Notes: generated by a model from the sequence alone, not told the origin. Numbered from the stretch's first letter, positions 20,894-33,612 are shown. The stretch is DNA of 64,000 nucleotides from Symbiodinium natans (GCA_905221605.1 CAJNDS010002461.1:233208-297207); one strand, 5' to 3'. A program made the numbers and translations.

Positions 20894-21482
20894 CCCCCTA
20901 AGATGCCCTAGAAAGGATGTTGGGAAGCTGGGTGGGAAGCCCTAAGCCTAAGCCCTCAAAAGGAGAAATTGGGCGGTTCTCAGGCGGAAGCTGTGCAGCC
21001 CTAAAGACGTGCCAAGACTCCACGTTTCTTCGATCCCCAAAGCTGCCAGAATCCGCCCAGGTGGCCGCAGGCTGTCGGTTGACGCAACCTTCCCCCCATG
21101 CACTCAACCGACAAAATGCTATTGACAGGATTCATTTGGCCCTGGTCAGCCGGCGGCCCTCTAACAAAGAGAATACAGGAAACTAGGCTTCTGGCCATAT
21201 GCTCCGCTTTTGAGGGCACAACGGGACATGGACATGTTCTTTTGCTGAGCTCTTCCTGGAAAGCCTGAACTTGAAAACTGTCGAAACGCCAAGCCCGACG
21301 CATGTCCCAAACACGTCCAGCTCAGCAACAAGCATCTCCACATAGAGCTCTCAGTCAAAACCACAAAGTGCACAAACTTTCAAGAGCCTCGAGATTTCGC
21401 ACAAAACCCAAACGACCCACCTTGGGCCACCCAATTGGCACCCGCCCTCGGCACCTCGCGCTTCTTAGCTGCCAGGAACAGG
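20894..21482. repeat. Dispersed repeat, copy B, with an internally inverted right part
   Basis: The left part (20894 to about 21083) matches 31174-31320 in the same orientation, for example AAGGATGTTGGGAAGCTGGG and TTCGATCCCCAAAGCTGC. The right part (about 21093-21482) matches 31321-31712 in reverse complement. Copy B thus differs from copy A by an inversion. The breakpoint is flanked by the inverted pair TGTCGGTTGA (about 21073) and CAACCGACA (about 21105). Confidence 0.8.
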
Positions 21483-21599
21483 GATTGCCCAAAGTTCGGA
21501 TTAAACAAGTTTGAAGCAATCTAATCCTAGATCCAGCCGTCGGACATGCGCCAATTCGAGCGAGAGCACGGCCGTCTAAGGGTCTGTGGTGTTACTTTA

Positions 21600-21812
21600 C
21601 CCTCTCCCGCTCTCCCGGTCTCCCGCTCTCCCGCTCTCTCTCTCTCGCTCTCTCGCTCTCTCGCTCTCTCGCTCTCTCGCTCTCTCGCTCTCTCGCTCTC
21701 TCGCTTTCTCGCTCCCTCGCTCTCTCGCTCTCTCGCTCTCTCGCTCTCGCGCTCGCTCTCTCGCTCTCTCGGTCTCTCTCTCTCTCTCTTTCTTTCTCTC
21801 TCGCGCTCTGTG

Positions 21813-21871
<59 letters not shown>

Positions 21872-21932
21872 GTCTCTCGCTCTGTCTCTCGCTCTGTGTC
21901 TCGCTCTCTCTATCTCGCTCTGTTTGTCGCTG
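21600..21932. repeat. CT-rich microsatellite (CTCTCG/CTCT)
   Basis: About 330 bases of CTCTCGCTCTCTCG and plain CT runs with occasional G and T. Long Ser/Leu or Arg/Glu open frames on either strand are artefacts. Confidence 0.95.
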
Positions 21933-22409
21933 GTTTTTCGACAGGCTTTCCTTGGCCCAGCAGTCCTCGGTTTCGCTGGAGAGAAAAGAGCGCCCCCACT
22001 GAAGCAGACAAAAGAATTCAAAGCCGGCCTTTCCTCGCTGGACTTGGCGCTTGCCATGATACACGGCCATCATGACAGTTCACCCTGAGTTTTCTGGCAA
22101 GTCGCTGCAACCTGCCTCATCAAGTGGATTGTCAAGTTGTCTCGCCTGCGAATGATGCTCCAGGGAGACTGCGGAATTTGGGCCCAGCCCAAATGGATGT
22201 AACGAATGGTTGTCTATAGAGAATGGTTGTTTGCCCACTTTGATTATTAGCATTCTGTAAGAGAGTCTTCAAGACTGGGCTAGAAGTATGGTGAAGACAG
22301 GATCAAGTGATTACATCTGCCTTTGTTAGCACACTGCAGCGCTGGACCAGACGACTTGGTCAAGTTAAAGATCACACCACACTGTGGGCCAGACTTGAAA
22401 TCTGCATGA

Positions 22410-22593
22410 GGGACTATGAATGAAGGACGGAGCCGTGTAAGCATTCCTGGCAGAAAAGGCAAACTTGCGCGCGTTGCCATGACACAGCCGGCGCTGGTGG
22501 AGTTTCGCGATGCCCTCGGTGTGGGCCTGCCACTCTTCGTGCAGTGTGTGGCCCGGAGAGAAGTCAGCCGTTCCTTCTGGTTTGGCCTCATTG
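22410..22593 (+). CDS. Candidate internal exon of an unrecognised gene
   Basis: The frame encodes a protein-like segment with MTQPALVEFRDALGVGLPL followed by FVQCVARREVSRSFWFGL. It ends at a consensus donor (TTGG|GTGAGTG, about 22593). No domain is recognised, and neither its 5' boundary nor its partner exons are placed. The neighbourhood, 21940-23700, otherwise has no supportable coding region. Confidence 0.35.
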
Positions 22594-22599
22594 GGTGAG

Positions 22600-24880
22600 T
22601 GCTTTGAATGAGCACGTATTCTTTTTGATCAACTCTTCGATGGGGAAAGCCCGACCCGAACATTGCTTGAATAACCCTTGACTCGGGGAAGAAACCCGGT
22701 CAAGCATGCTGCGCTCCAAGTGCTTCTTCTGGAGGTTCATGAGGAGCGAAGGTGTGTTCGAAAGCATGTTGTGTAACGTAGTGCCGTAGTCTTGTTGCAT
22801 GAGAAGTGCGGTTTGGCCGCGAATAGGCTCGTAAATCAATGCGCCGCCTACAAAGCAGAAGATCAACGCCTTTCTCCTTCCCGTGTCGCTGCCTATTTTG
22901 ACCCGAGTCGTCATCAAAACAGGAAAGAACACATATTGAACCTCAAGCACTCAAGCGGAATATGAATGATCATTGGCGTCGTTGTGTCTGGTTAGTGCTG
23001 TTTCTGGCCGCTCCGAGGCTTGGGACGCAGCGGATGCTCGGGAAGACACGGTCGAGATCTGCCGGCTAGTCATCTTTGACCCCTGGAGATTTAGAAGTTA
23101 GACGTGATGGATGTGAGGGAGGTGTGTAGTAAGAGACAAGGAAGAGAGGCTCAGGAGTCAGAGGCCATGCCCTTCCAGAACTTCTAGAGTTTTCTAGAGG
23201 CTTCAGAGATCTTTGGGGACCTGCAAGACGTTTGCAGACTCTGGCACATGTTTTGCACTTGCGAGCATCGACAATCGAGAGCCTTTGCGGCACATGTCGG
23301 CACTGAACTGCTTGCCCCCCACATTCCCCAAAAAAGGCATCGCATATGAGACAGGCCGATCGGATCTGATATGTCGCCTTCCAAGGACGGCTCCCATTGT
23401 TGGCAGGGCCCACTTTGCCGCGGAGATCTTGCCGGGCCCCTCGGGGAGAGCCACGCGGCCAAGCAGGGGCTGAGCCGAGGGCGCTCTTCTTATGTCACAC
23501 ATTTCTCTTTTCTCATCATTTTATTAATACGTCACAAAAAAAGGGCCTTTACAAAACACACCCTGGGGGGATCGTCTGCGGCCATGAAGATGGTCTTTTT
23601 TGCCATACGCTTCCGTTCTCTTCACCATGGAGTCTATAAGGGCATGAGTTGAGTTCTTGGCGGAGGTTCTTCGACCTTAGAGTTTCAGGGCGAGGGCGGT
23701 AAACTCGGCGTGGTTGTGACATGGATTTGCTCCATACGGTCTTGCGAGGCTGGCGGGACCCCGCGAACTTGCGATTGCTCCAATCGGCGCTGTCTTCCCC
23801 ACACCTGTCAGGCTGCATGGATTATGGGTTTGTTGGAGGAATGAGTCCTGAATGTTTGCGAGCTTCAGGTTGCTTTCGACAGCTGTGTATTGCAGTCTGC
23901 CATAATGTTATCGATTCGATCAAGGCTTCAACATGGTTCTCCAATGCCAGGAGGTGCAGCGCTCGTGAGAATGCAAAACGTCTGCACGCCCCGGCTTCAG
24001 GCTTCTACTTCAGGCTTCCGACCCTCCCTAAACCCCCCCCCCCCCCCGAATTCGGCAGAGGTTTTTGCGGGGGGGGGGCTGTGGGATCGGGTTTTGGGGC
24101 CACGGTTTCTTTTTCATTAGGGGTGTTTTTTATTTGCAGGAAGGGATTTTTGTTTTTGCCACAACTTCCAAATCGGAGGTGGGTAACATTTTTGAAGCCC
24201 TTCTTCAAAACTTTATGTTGATTTCCCAAATCGAGAAGCGGGAAAGCTTGAAACGCAAACCCTTAATCTCATCAGCGTGCGGGCATGGATGCTCTGCGGG
24301 TTGCAGGCTCCAGCTTTGGGCCTCGGGCCGAGGCGGCTTGGAGGCTTGCCGAGGCGAAAGGGGGTGTGGTTTTGCAGTTTTTTCCAGTTTTGTTTGATGC
24401 TGCTATCGGTACAGCTTGCTACGGCTGCGGCATGTCCACGTAACATCACGTAACGTGTATGTCGTGGGTTTGTTGATCCCGTGGAGGTTGCTGGTACCGA
24501 GCCGGAGCTGGAGCTGACCGTGCGCTTTGTGTACAAGGACGCAGGGGATCACGGACCTACTTGGAGCCCAACAAAGCCCAAGATGTCGAACGCCGAAGTT
24601 GTCGCCAGCAGAACGCCGCTGTCTATCGCTGTCAGGAGGGCCCCGTGGCTGCGGTGCGCGCCGCCCGGTTCCGTGCCGTGCCGCTGGCTGCGGCGCTGAG
24701 CGGCCTTTGCCGCGCAGTCCGGGAGCTGCAGGTCGAAGCGGCACAGCTGTGGTGCACATCTTGGTAAGAGCGGTTTGAAAGTTAGCCCATGCAATTGACG
24801 ATTCTTTTCATTTTTTGCATGTTTCCAAAAGGCGAGTACGGTAGCTTCAGCATGGACTGGGTTCTATACGTCAGTACTAG
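22600..24880. other. Mostly unannotated stretch with a poly-C/poly-G pair
   Basis: Several overlapping short open frames, none recognisable. Near 24030-24080 a C-run and a G-run about 20 bases apart could pair as a hairpin. A frame at 24481-24699 and overlapping ones look weakly protein-like but cannot be assigned. Confidence 0.35.
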
Positions 24881-25032
24881 TTGCTAGCAAGGTTCGGAAT
24901 AGCGGCCATGTCTGTGACCTTGGTTGGTCTTATTGGCTATGCCTAAGAATGTCAGAAGGGAGAGTGCGTTGGGAATCAGTGAAGGACTGCAACCAACAGT
25001 GTAACTGAACCCAAAGCGGAATGCCCTGAAAG

Positions 25033-25197
25033 TGCAGAGAATCACAACCAAGCTCCACCCTCTCATCCCTCAATTGGGCGGAGGCAGAAGCACGAGCGCA
25101 GCAGTGCCGCCTGGCCATCAACAGGGGCAGTACCCGCATGGGCATGTCTTTCGATGTCTTCCACATGACCCATGCTGTTCGCAAAGAGCTCGTCGGG
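25033..25197 (+). CDS. Candidate exon with helical, charged N-terminal part
   Basis: The frame reads EAEARAQQCRLAINRGSTR from 25081 and runs to HMTHAVRKELV before a stop at 25198-25200. A splice donor just before the stop (GTCGG|GTGACC) is possible. No domain recognised. It resembles the next candidate exons in starting with EAE-type residues and containing an HM(T/S) motif, so they may belong to one gene. Confidence 0.3.
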
Positions 25198-25599
25198 TGA
25201 CCCAGGTTCCCAGTTCGATGCTCCAGCAAACAGAATGCCCAAAGAGTAAAGCCGAAGCTCTTGCTAAGCACTGCGTGAAGTTGTTTGTCCTCAAAAAGCT
25301 TCTGCTTTCTTCCCAGGTCTGGCGAAAAATGAGCAGTCCCTGCTCCAGGAGAGACAGGAGCGTGAGTTGGGCTGGTGCTTTGAATGCCCACTAAATGCCG
25401 CAAATCTCCCGCTAAGATCCTTCCCCCGAGCGGTTCCAGGCTTCGGCTCAAACCCGGAGCGTATTGCGACATCATTGGAACAGTCACAGCCCCAGGCCTC
25501 CAAGCTAGGCGCCATGTCCTCCCACCCCGTAGGATTGAGATCCCCTCACAGAGGCAGAAGGCGCGCAGAGGCGCATGATCCCGCTTGCTCGCATGTCAG

Positions 25600-25790
25600 G
25601 AGGCTTTAAAGCGCCAGCTCGAGGCGCTTCCCGGCGAAGCCGAGGTGCAGGCATGCCTTCTGCTGCAACACAGGTGGCTGCACATGTCAAAAACACTTCT
25701 CACAATGTTTCGCGTCCGTGTAGAACAGGAGAAGCACTTACTGGAAGGACTCTGCAGCGTGTTGACTCTCGGCAGCGGAAGGATTCAACG
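25600..25790 (+). CDS. Candidate coiled-coil-like exon(s)
   Basis: After CATGTCAG|G the frame reads QEALKRQLEALPGEAEVQA, then WLHMSKTLLTMFR, VRVEQEKHLLEGLCSV. Leucines and charged residues are spaced as in an amphipathic helix. The MSKTL motif recurs in the candidate exon at 28945. No known family recognised; exon ends are approximate. Confidence 0.35.
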
Positions 25791-26031
25791 TGGATCTGCG
25801 GGTTGTGTTTAGCTGTGTCAAGCATGCCCACATGAAGCGCTTGTACCGTGAGGAACGCGCAGAAGCGGCGATGCCTTGGCCTCTTTGACGTCCTGGCCGA
25901 AGGAGCTGCTGGACGCGAGCCGGCGCATGCGCCAACGATGTCACTGGAGCATTGCCTGGACCGTGAGGCAGAGTGCTGAAGTGCTTGTAGCAGACACACT
26001 GGCACTTATGGAAGAATCTTCGCCCCTTGCA

Positions 26032-26340
26032 GGTCGAGGCTCCACCGCCGTTGCCACTGCCTCGTCCAATTCGTCCACCCACTGCGTCTGCCTCCATTGA
26101 GCTGGAGAGCCCGGTGGCCTCGCTGGCGTTTGGTGGTGACAGCGTTCGTGGTATGGAAACCACCTTCAGCATCCCACTGACACTCGGCATGAGCGCTGTT
26201 GGCTTTCCAGGCGGGAGCAGAGGCGGAAAAAGAAACATACGGCAAGGGAGCTTTTGGTGGGATTGTTTTGGCATTGCTTCGGCGAAAGAGGGCCCTGGTG
26301 ACTCTGCACTTGGCTCAACAGCAGCTCAAATGTCATCCTA
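26032..26340 (+). CDS. Candidate proline-rich exon followed by a helical exon
   Basis: After CTTGCAG (26031) a frame encodes VEAPPPLPLPRPIRPP, then IELESPVASLAFGGD and TTFSIPLTLGMSAVGF. Overlapping it, after CTTTCCAG (26210), another frame reads EAEKETYGKGAFGGIV, then LLRRKRALVTLHLAQQQL. Both look like real protein. They probably represent two exons separated by a short intron whose donor I could not fix. Function unknown. Confidence 0.35.
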
Positions 26341-26529
26341 GAGCCAACCAAAACCATGGCTTACACCGGGAGATCTTTCTTTATTTTTCACGGAGCGATT
26401 TCACACGTCAAAGTGCCTCCGTCCCTATGGCCGTCCTGGCACACCTGGCGCCCAGCCCCACAAGCAGACCCGGGAGCCGAGCTGACATGGGTTGGCGTCT
26501 GTTAAGGCATGCTCTGACATGACTAACAT

Positions 26530-26856
26530 ACACCCGTCCCGAAAGAAAGAGAGAAGAGAGAGAGGGACCCTGAGACGCTTCCTCCACAGGGAAAGTGACC
26601 CTGAGCAGTGAACCTCACAGGTCAAGCGTCCACCCCAAGACAGGGGATTTCCCTAAAAGACAGGACGGGCTGGGGGTCCCCATTGTGCTGTGAAGAAGAA
26701 GAGAGCGCTGCAGAATAACAAGAAGAAGAAAAATTAGACAGCGAAAGCGAGAGAGAGAGAGAGGGTCGAGGGCCCAGCTGTCACCGTGAGACAGAGCGTC
26801 GGGCCAGCGCGGCCGGGGCTTCTACGGGGGTCTCTTCGCTGGGTAGAAGGAGAGAA

Positions 26857-26887
<31 letters not shown>

Positions 26888-26965
26888 TAGAGAGAGAGAG
26901 GGAAGCAAACAAGGAGAAGAAGATGCAGAAAGAAAGAGAGAGAGAGAGAGAACACGCTATTGGGT
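26530..26965. repeat. GA-rich microsatellite region
   Basis: Interrupted GAGAGA runs at 26530-26570, 26745-26765, 26850-26905 and 26930-26955. Ser/Leu open frames on the minus strand are artefacts. A short GTGTGTGTGTGT run follows at about 27270. No gene is seen from 26970 to 27990. Confidence 0.85.
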
Positions 26966-28099
26966 TCAAGCGGGGCATGGGAGCAAGATGTGAGATGTTG
27001 TGGCGCAGGCGGTGTAGGCAAGCTCACGACATGAAGTGTTAAGCCCTTGGTCCAATGAGAGCAGGACATGGACTCGCCCTTGGCTTCGGCGAAGTCAGAG
27101 ACTGGAGAAGGCACCAACAGCTGTGAATGCGCGTGTGAGCAACCTTGTCTCATGCTGATGAAAGTCAAGAGAGTTGAAGAGGGCCTGAGGGAAGGGATGC
27201 CAATCCGGTTCGATGCTTCACAGGGATGCTTCGCATTTTCGTGGGGTGTCAAGCATCGATCTCTCCGGTGTGTGTGTGTGTGTGCTAGAGCATACGTAGG
27301 TTTCAAAGAGGCTGCACCCCTTTGGGAGGTATTTGATGGTCGCGTGCATATCGTGCACAAAGCATCTGAAAGCTCTGTAAGAAAACGCCAAACACTGCAG
27401 ATGCCTGCAGGGCCGAGCCAGACGACCAAGGCCACAAGAGGCAGGGGAGCGAGCCTCTAATAACCTTTCGTGACTTCTTGTGACTCTCGTACATCAGTTC
27501 TAGCTGGGGCCTTTCAGTTTCAGAGCCTCGTAGTCGCTCAGCCCATAAGTCCTTCATTAAGCCTAGCAGGCCTCACATCACCCACTGTTTGCAGAAAGGA
27601 TGTCCAAAACGTGATAAGCATCTTAATCCTGGTTGGCAAGGTGGTCGAGGTGCCGAGGAGAACTCGCCCCGCCCCCGGCCACGGGGCGGAGGCGCTTGCG
27701 TCGGTCGACAAGGCGCAGTTGGGATTCCAGCGTTTGCGGTAGGTTGCTTGAGGATTTCTCTTGGTTCAAGGGATTCTGTGCGTGCCTATCTGTGAAGACT
27801 TCGGCCCAGGAAGGGCAGACAGGCTTACCAGTTCTGATCAACGGAACGTCAGTGCAGAAGTTGAAGTATGGGACGTGAGATTGGAGTGTTGGAGCAGGTG
27901 ATACGCCGGTCGACCATGGGGAGCTTTTGCAGCAGGAGAAGGCCTATGGAGCCATGCTGTGCTCAAATGAGTGGACTCGCGGTTGACAGCTCAGCTCGGC
28001 GGGCGATTGCCCACTAAACGACTGGACGCCAGAGCCCCACTTGAAGTTGGCAGGTTTTCGACCGCCTCTACGCAAGCCTCATGGTTGCAATCAGGCTCC

Positions 28100-28215
28100 T
28101 GATTTCGCTGGGCAGTTGAAGAAGATGTTTCCAAGCCTAGGACATGAGGATCGCAAAGCTCGCTTGGCCGAAGTGCGACAAAAGGAGAAGGAGCAGTCTC
28201 CACCAATGTGCGATA
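28100..28215 (+). CDS. Candidate short exon, unrecognised
   Basis: The frame reads FAGQLKKMFPSLGHEDRKAR, then LAEVRQKEKEQSPPM. It is charged and helix-like. Boundaries are not fixed. It lies between other candidate exons of similar composition and may belong to the same gene. Confidence 0.25.
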
Positions 28216-28939
28216 TTCTTATTCATTTGTCATCCACAGGTTGCGCATCATGGTCGCTTAATATCTAGCGCCAGATGCAATCTCCATGTGCTTAAGAGCT
28301 GTGAGGAGGAGAAGAAGTTTGACTTCCGGCCCCGGTTCCTTGACGAAGGGCTGTGATGTGTGACGAAGACTAGAATGCTTCAGACTTTGAGTTTAACAGA
28401 TTGATGTTGCACTGTGTGCGGCAATTGCGACTGAATGTCGGTTCTTTCGACGAACTCTCAATCTCAATCAGGGCTCATGTCCTCATTTGCGCTATCGTGT
28501 TGGCCTGTGGTGGCATGTGTTGGGCCAGTGTCGGCCTGTGTCGGCGGGTTTTCCAGCTCGAGCAGTGCAGCTGATTGATGCACATTATCAATATGATTCC
28601 GTGTTGGCGTCGAGACACGCCCCGTCATTCCAGCAAATAATGTTGCCTTTTTCCAAGGCTGGAGCTGCCACTTGGACCGAAAGATCTTACGTCCCCACAC
28701 TGCGTTGTCCACTTGTGTGATGTTGTCTTTCTCCGGAGGGCGTTGCTCGCAAGTGCTCTCCCAAGGAGCAATACCAGCCCTGCCGCTGAGGCTGAGGGCT
28801 CTCGAGGGTTCGCAAAGGAATGGTTCGAAGTTCGAGTCGAAGGCTTTTCTAGTGATGGTTGTTGACGGGCAGTTGTGTTTGCACTTTTATTTGCATCTTG
28901 TACTGACAGTACTAACAAGACCTGTGCGTGAGACTTGAA

Positions 28940-29090
28940 GGCATCCCAGCGGCTTCACGAAGGGGTTGCCAAGAAGAAGCAGGCGCGTGAGGACCTGCAG
29001 CAGAAGTACGAGAAGGAGCCTCCTGTTTGCACATGGGCTCTTGTGAACATGTCCAAGACACTGCAAACACCCCTCGTCAGACTCCCACAA
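28940..29090 (+). CDS. Candidate coiled-coil exon
   Basis: The frame reads KASQRLHEGVAKKKQARED, LQQKYEKEPPVCTWALVNMSKTLQTP. It is strongly charged with heptad-like spacing. The MSKTL motif is shared with the candidate exon near 25690, which suggests an exon duplication about 3.3 kb apart. No family recognised. Confidence 0.35.
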
Positions 29091-29099
29091 GGTTTCGTG

Positions 29100-31170
29100 C
29101 CCTCCATCCTTTCCGGCCCGAGCTGGCACCGTCCCAGAAGACTTGGCAGAGCCGCGAGGCAGGGCGAAACCGACAAGTTGAGCTGCGCGCAGTTCAAGGG
29201 GTGAAGGGCCTCCGGTCACGTCAGAGGATCCTTGATGATCTTCCGGGTTCAGAGTTGGTAGTTGTTGGGAGTTCAGGACCTCTGGGGACAGGCAGTAGAT
29301 CCCCTGTGGGATACTGGGTGCCCAACACGACTCAAACGTACCCCGCGGATGTGTCCACTGATTTGTTCCAGACGGATCTTGCCTGACTGTGCCATTTGGC
29401 ATTCGTATGGGCAGTCCACTGCAACGCAGAACTCACGGCCAATTACACCACAATTGGCCCCTCGGCGCCCTGGATATCCAGCCAGAATCAACCCTTCGGT
29501 GATTTGGCATATACAGATGCCATCTCATGGTTGAGGAAGTTGCGAGCAACTGCTTCGGGGCGATTGCCAGCAGCGATTCCTCCCCCCTCAAGGAGGTCAC
29601 TGCCAAAAGTGCCATCACCAAGAAGCACTTCAACACCCTTCACCAATTCTGGCACATCACCCTGAAGTGGAAGCTCAGGATCTGCAATTCTGTGTCCCTC
29701 TCCTGACTTATGGTTTCTCTTGGCAGAACCGCCACATACACCAACCAGGACATCAGACTTTGCAAGGAACACCGTCCTTCCCACATGACGTCCACAGGCA
29801 GCGTTGGTTTTAAGTCGTCACCCTCTAATTGTGACACTCGTGCGAACAAGAAAGTCGGGCTGCCACAGTTTCAATCGCCTCTCTGGGAGGTCTTTTGGCA
29901 TGTGTGCCGGAGCGAGCGGCCAGAGCTGCTAGAGTCTGCTAGAGTCTAAAGTGCAAGTCTTCAACCTGCTTCACGGCCGTCTACATTCAGGCACGTGTGC
30001 AAGTCCTTCTTCCGGCTTTTCCCTCTCAAACACAAGGGTCTCCGTGAGATTTCCAACTCCTCCGTGTCCTTCGTATCAGAGTTCTAGAAGCATTCCTTGT
30101 GAGGAGTGGCTGCAGGATCAGGAGCAGTGGCGGAGGTTGAGAAATGTTGCTCGGCTCTGCATAGGGTGCCTGTACAAGCGGCCAATGCAAATCTAAACGG
30201 AGTTTGTTTGTAGCCTTTGACGGTTTGCAGCACAGTTTCCAGTCAAAAGCGGGCTAGCGCTATAAAAACGGTCTTCGAAGCTCAGGAGAAGAGGGCTGGA
30301 AAGCTGCAAGAGTGCCTTGGCTGCTGGATCGACTGCACGGAGGTCAGCTCTTGTTCTGTGTACGCTTTCTGAGCGAGCTCTGTGTGTGTGCGTGTGGACG
30401 ACATGTGAAGAATGGAGTGTGTGTGTGTACTTGCATGTGCAGTTCAGTTCACACCTTGCGCCCGCGCACAATGGCATAGCATCAGCTCGAGCCTGGGCGC
30501 TTATGTAGACTTGATTGGCGCACGAGGAAGTTGGACGAGGAGGCTCAGTACTTGTCGGCAAGCAGTCTGCACCGCCAGGCTCATGCGGCTCGACAATTTT
30601 AAATGGTTTTAAAGTGCAGAGTGTACAATACCCTTGCAAGCCTTGGAGCGGTTCTGTGATCTCTCGGTGGTTTCCCGTGGTTTCGTGGCGGTTTCTGTGC
30701 TGAGCTTGAGGGTGTACGGGTTTTAAAACCCTGTTTGGGGCTTAGTCTTCTGCCGATGCTCCGTCCAATGTCAGCGTGAAGTTCCGATTCATGGGGAAGG
30801 GCGCAGGGAGGCGAAGGGGTCGAGGGGGCGCATTGTTTCTGTGGTCGAGGGTGCGTGTTGTTTTTCTGCGGTGGAGGGTGCGCCGTGTCGGCTCCGTTTT
30901 TCTTCATGTCCTGTTCGCCTCTGCCAGTCGGCCCCTGGAACGCAAGTGGGGGGTGCGCTGCTTTGGTTGTCCTGCGGGCGCTCTACTTTCTGGTGGTTGT
31001 GCATGTCGTAGAAACACAACGCCAAAGACCACAAATGGACATGCTGGGTTGCAAGCCCTGAACCCAAAAACGGGGGAGCAGACAAACCCTAAAACCCCAA
31101 GGCCTGGATCCCAAAAAGGAGATGTTGGTGAGAAGCCCTGAACCCTAAAAATCCCCGAGTGGGAAGCCCT
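29100..31170. other. Unannotated stretch, no gene recognised
   Basis: Several open frames of 60-150 codons overlap on both strands without recognisable content. Near 31060-31170 a degenerate AAGCCCTGAACCC/CCCTAAAACCCC tract relates to the telomere-like repeats elsewhere and leads directly into repeat copy A. Confidence 0.4.
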
Positions 31171-31173
31171 CCA

Positions 31174-31712
31174 CCCTAAAATGCCCTACAAAGGATGTTG
31201 GGAAGCTGGGTGGGAAGGCAGGTTGGGCGGTTCTCAGGTGGCAGCTGTGCAGCCCAAGTCTCTTCGATCCCCAAAGCTGCGAGAAGCCGCCCAGGTAGAC
31301 CCGCAGGCTGTCGGCCGACGCTTGTTTCTGGCAGCTAAGAAGCGCGAGGTGCCGAGGGCGGGTGCCAAGAGGGTGGCGCAAGGTGGGTCGTTTGGGTTTT
31401 GTGCGAAGTCTCGAGGCTCTTGAAAGTTTGGGCACTTTGTGGTTTTGACTGAGAGCTCTATTTTCCTGAGCTGGACGTGTTTGATGGAGTTTCAAGTTAC
31501 CCTCAGGTTTTCCAGGAAGAGCCCAGCAAAGCAAAATCCATGGCCCGTTGTGCCCCGCCGACCCTGCGCCCAACAACTCCGAAGGTGCAGCTGCAGAAGT
31601 TGCGAGCGAAGCATTTGGCCAGAAGCCTAGTTTCCTGGATGCTCTTTGTTAGAGGGCCGCCGGCTGACCGGGGCCAAATGAATCCTGTCAAATAGCATTC
31701 TGTCGGCAGAGT
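31174..31712. repeat. Dispersed repeat, copy A (reference orientation)
   Basis: This copy is colinear and is similar to both halves of the copy at 20894-21482, where the right half is inverted. Shared blocks include GGCAGCTAAGAAGCGCGAGG, GTCTCGAGGCTCTTGAAAGT and TTAGAGGGCCGCCGGCTGAC. No transposase-like coding region is seen, so it may be a non-autonomous element or segmental repeat. Confidence 0.8.
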
Positions 31713-32406
31713 TCCTGGGGGAAGATCTGCACTTTCAACCCTTCACTTCTGCAGTACTTTAGCTTCGGGTCAGAATACTGCACCGCGATTTGGTTTCATT
31801 GCGTTCACCCGCTCAAACCTGCTCGCGGTACAGTAGTCGCCAAGAGGCCGAAGAAGAGGAAGCGGTTGTGTGGCTTGGTGCAGACAATGAGAGTCTGGTC
31901 CAGAATCGCACGAATGAACAGGCTGCATCGTGCATAAACCATCTAGGCCATTGTTCAGTACTTAGGCGTTCATGGTCTCACCGTTTTCGCTTGTTTCTTG
32001 CTTTTTTTGGGCAGCGCAACTCGTTTTGTTTCTTAAAATGCTGACCAGAAGAGCATTGTGTTTGAAAATGCCGTGGCGTGATGAAAGTGCTAAACGTGTG
32101 AGCGCAGTGTGATCTGCAGCTACTGCACCCCTCGTCGAATCAGAACGTTGATAGTCTTGAGTGTAGCCCTTCCGGGTTCGGGACAAGGCAGCGTGTCCTA
32201 ACACATGGATGCGGACACTGCACCCAAACTACGTTGTAAATCGATAGTGGTACGTGCACGGGTGGAGGTTCTTCCTTCGTTCTTCAGGTATATATTCCTC
32301 AACCAAAAGCCCTAAAACCAAAGAATAGAACCCTACATATATTAAGCCCTCTTTTAATCCTGAAACCAGATGCCTAGAAACATACCCAAAGAAACCTAGC
32401 TCCTTC

Positions 32407-32723
<317 letters not shown>

Positions 32724-33430
32724 TCGCGAACCGACGTGGAAGTTTCAGGAATTCTCTTCATCGGAAGTTCGACAAATCCGTTGCGACCTGGCAAGACGAA
32801 GGGTCGAGTTGGAGATTGATGACTAGTTAGGACCTTGCCGTGGGTGTCAGTGAGGGTTCACCGTATGTGTCTGCAAGTCTGGCATGGGTCTTTTCCCGAG
32901 GAGGCAGCGGACAAGGCTTCCCGGCAGCAGGGGCAAGGCACACGTCTTGATCCGATGTGCCAAATGCGGGGCACGATGTACAACAGCACAACAGCCTGCA
33001 TAGCTGGAGGCCATCTTGCGAGACTAAGCAAGGAGATGATCAGATGCACAATAGTATCTCTGAATGTTAGTGTTGTTCCGCATGAGGTCGACCGCGTTGT
33101 CGACCGCCTCTACTGCCAGGATACCTGGTGGCCTATCCATGCGGTGGGCACTTGAAGCTGTGGTTGTATTGCGAGTTGCACTCGTTTGCCATTTGCATCC
33201 CTTGAGGGATTCCGGCAGGCAAACTGGGATTTCCAAGATGTAGGCATATTCGGCCCTACACGTGAGACCGGGCGTTCTCCGAGCGAGCCCTCGCCATTCT
33301 TCGACAGATTGTCCAGAAGTCCTGTCACAATCGTTAGAGCCGGGCAGCACTTTCATGCGCCTTGTGTGATTCGAAGCGAGGACAGGCAGCAACGGGAGCA
33401 GCGACAGGAGCAGCGCAGGCGGGAGATTGC

Positions 33431-33612
33431 AGCCTCGGGGCTGCCATTCCTTCTTGTCGGACTACGAACTGCACCGCGAAGTGCAAACCAAAAGGAAAGA
33501 GGCTCGTGCCAGCCTCCGACATGGCGAGAGTGCGATCGGAGTGAGAGAGCTCCAGATCACGAGAGTAGCTTATGAAGCCTTCCGGTGCATGTCGGTGCAA
33601 CTGTGTTACGTG
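33431..33612 (+). CDS. Candidate exon, unrecognised
   Basis: After GATTGCAG the frame reads PRGCHSFLSDYELHREVQTK, then RKEARASLRHGESAIG and VRELQITRVAYEAFRCMSV. It ends at a possible GT donor (TTAC|GTGTGCGT). It is protein-like, with charged helical character, but no domain is recognised. An overlapping frame (EDRQQREQRQEQRRR) is an alternative reading just upstream. Confidence 0.35.

Noticed and set aside
24040-24066. GAATTCGGCAGAG resembling a cDNA-library adaptor between C and G runs
   Set aside because: One base differs from the usual adaptor, it is embedded in continuous genomic-looking sequence, and there is no vector or poly-A context.
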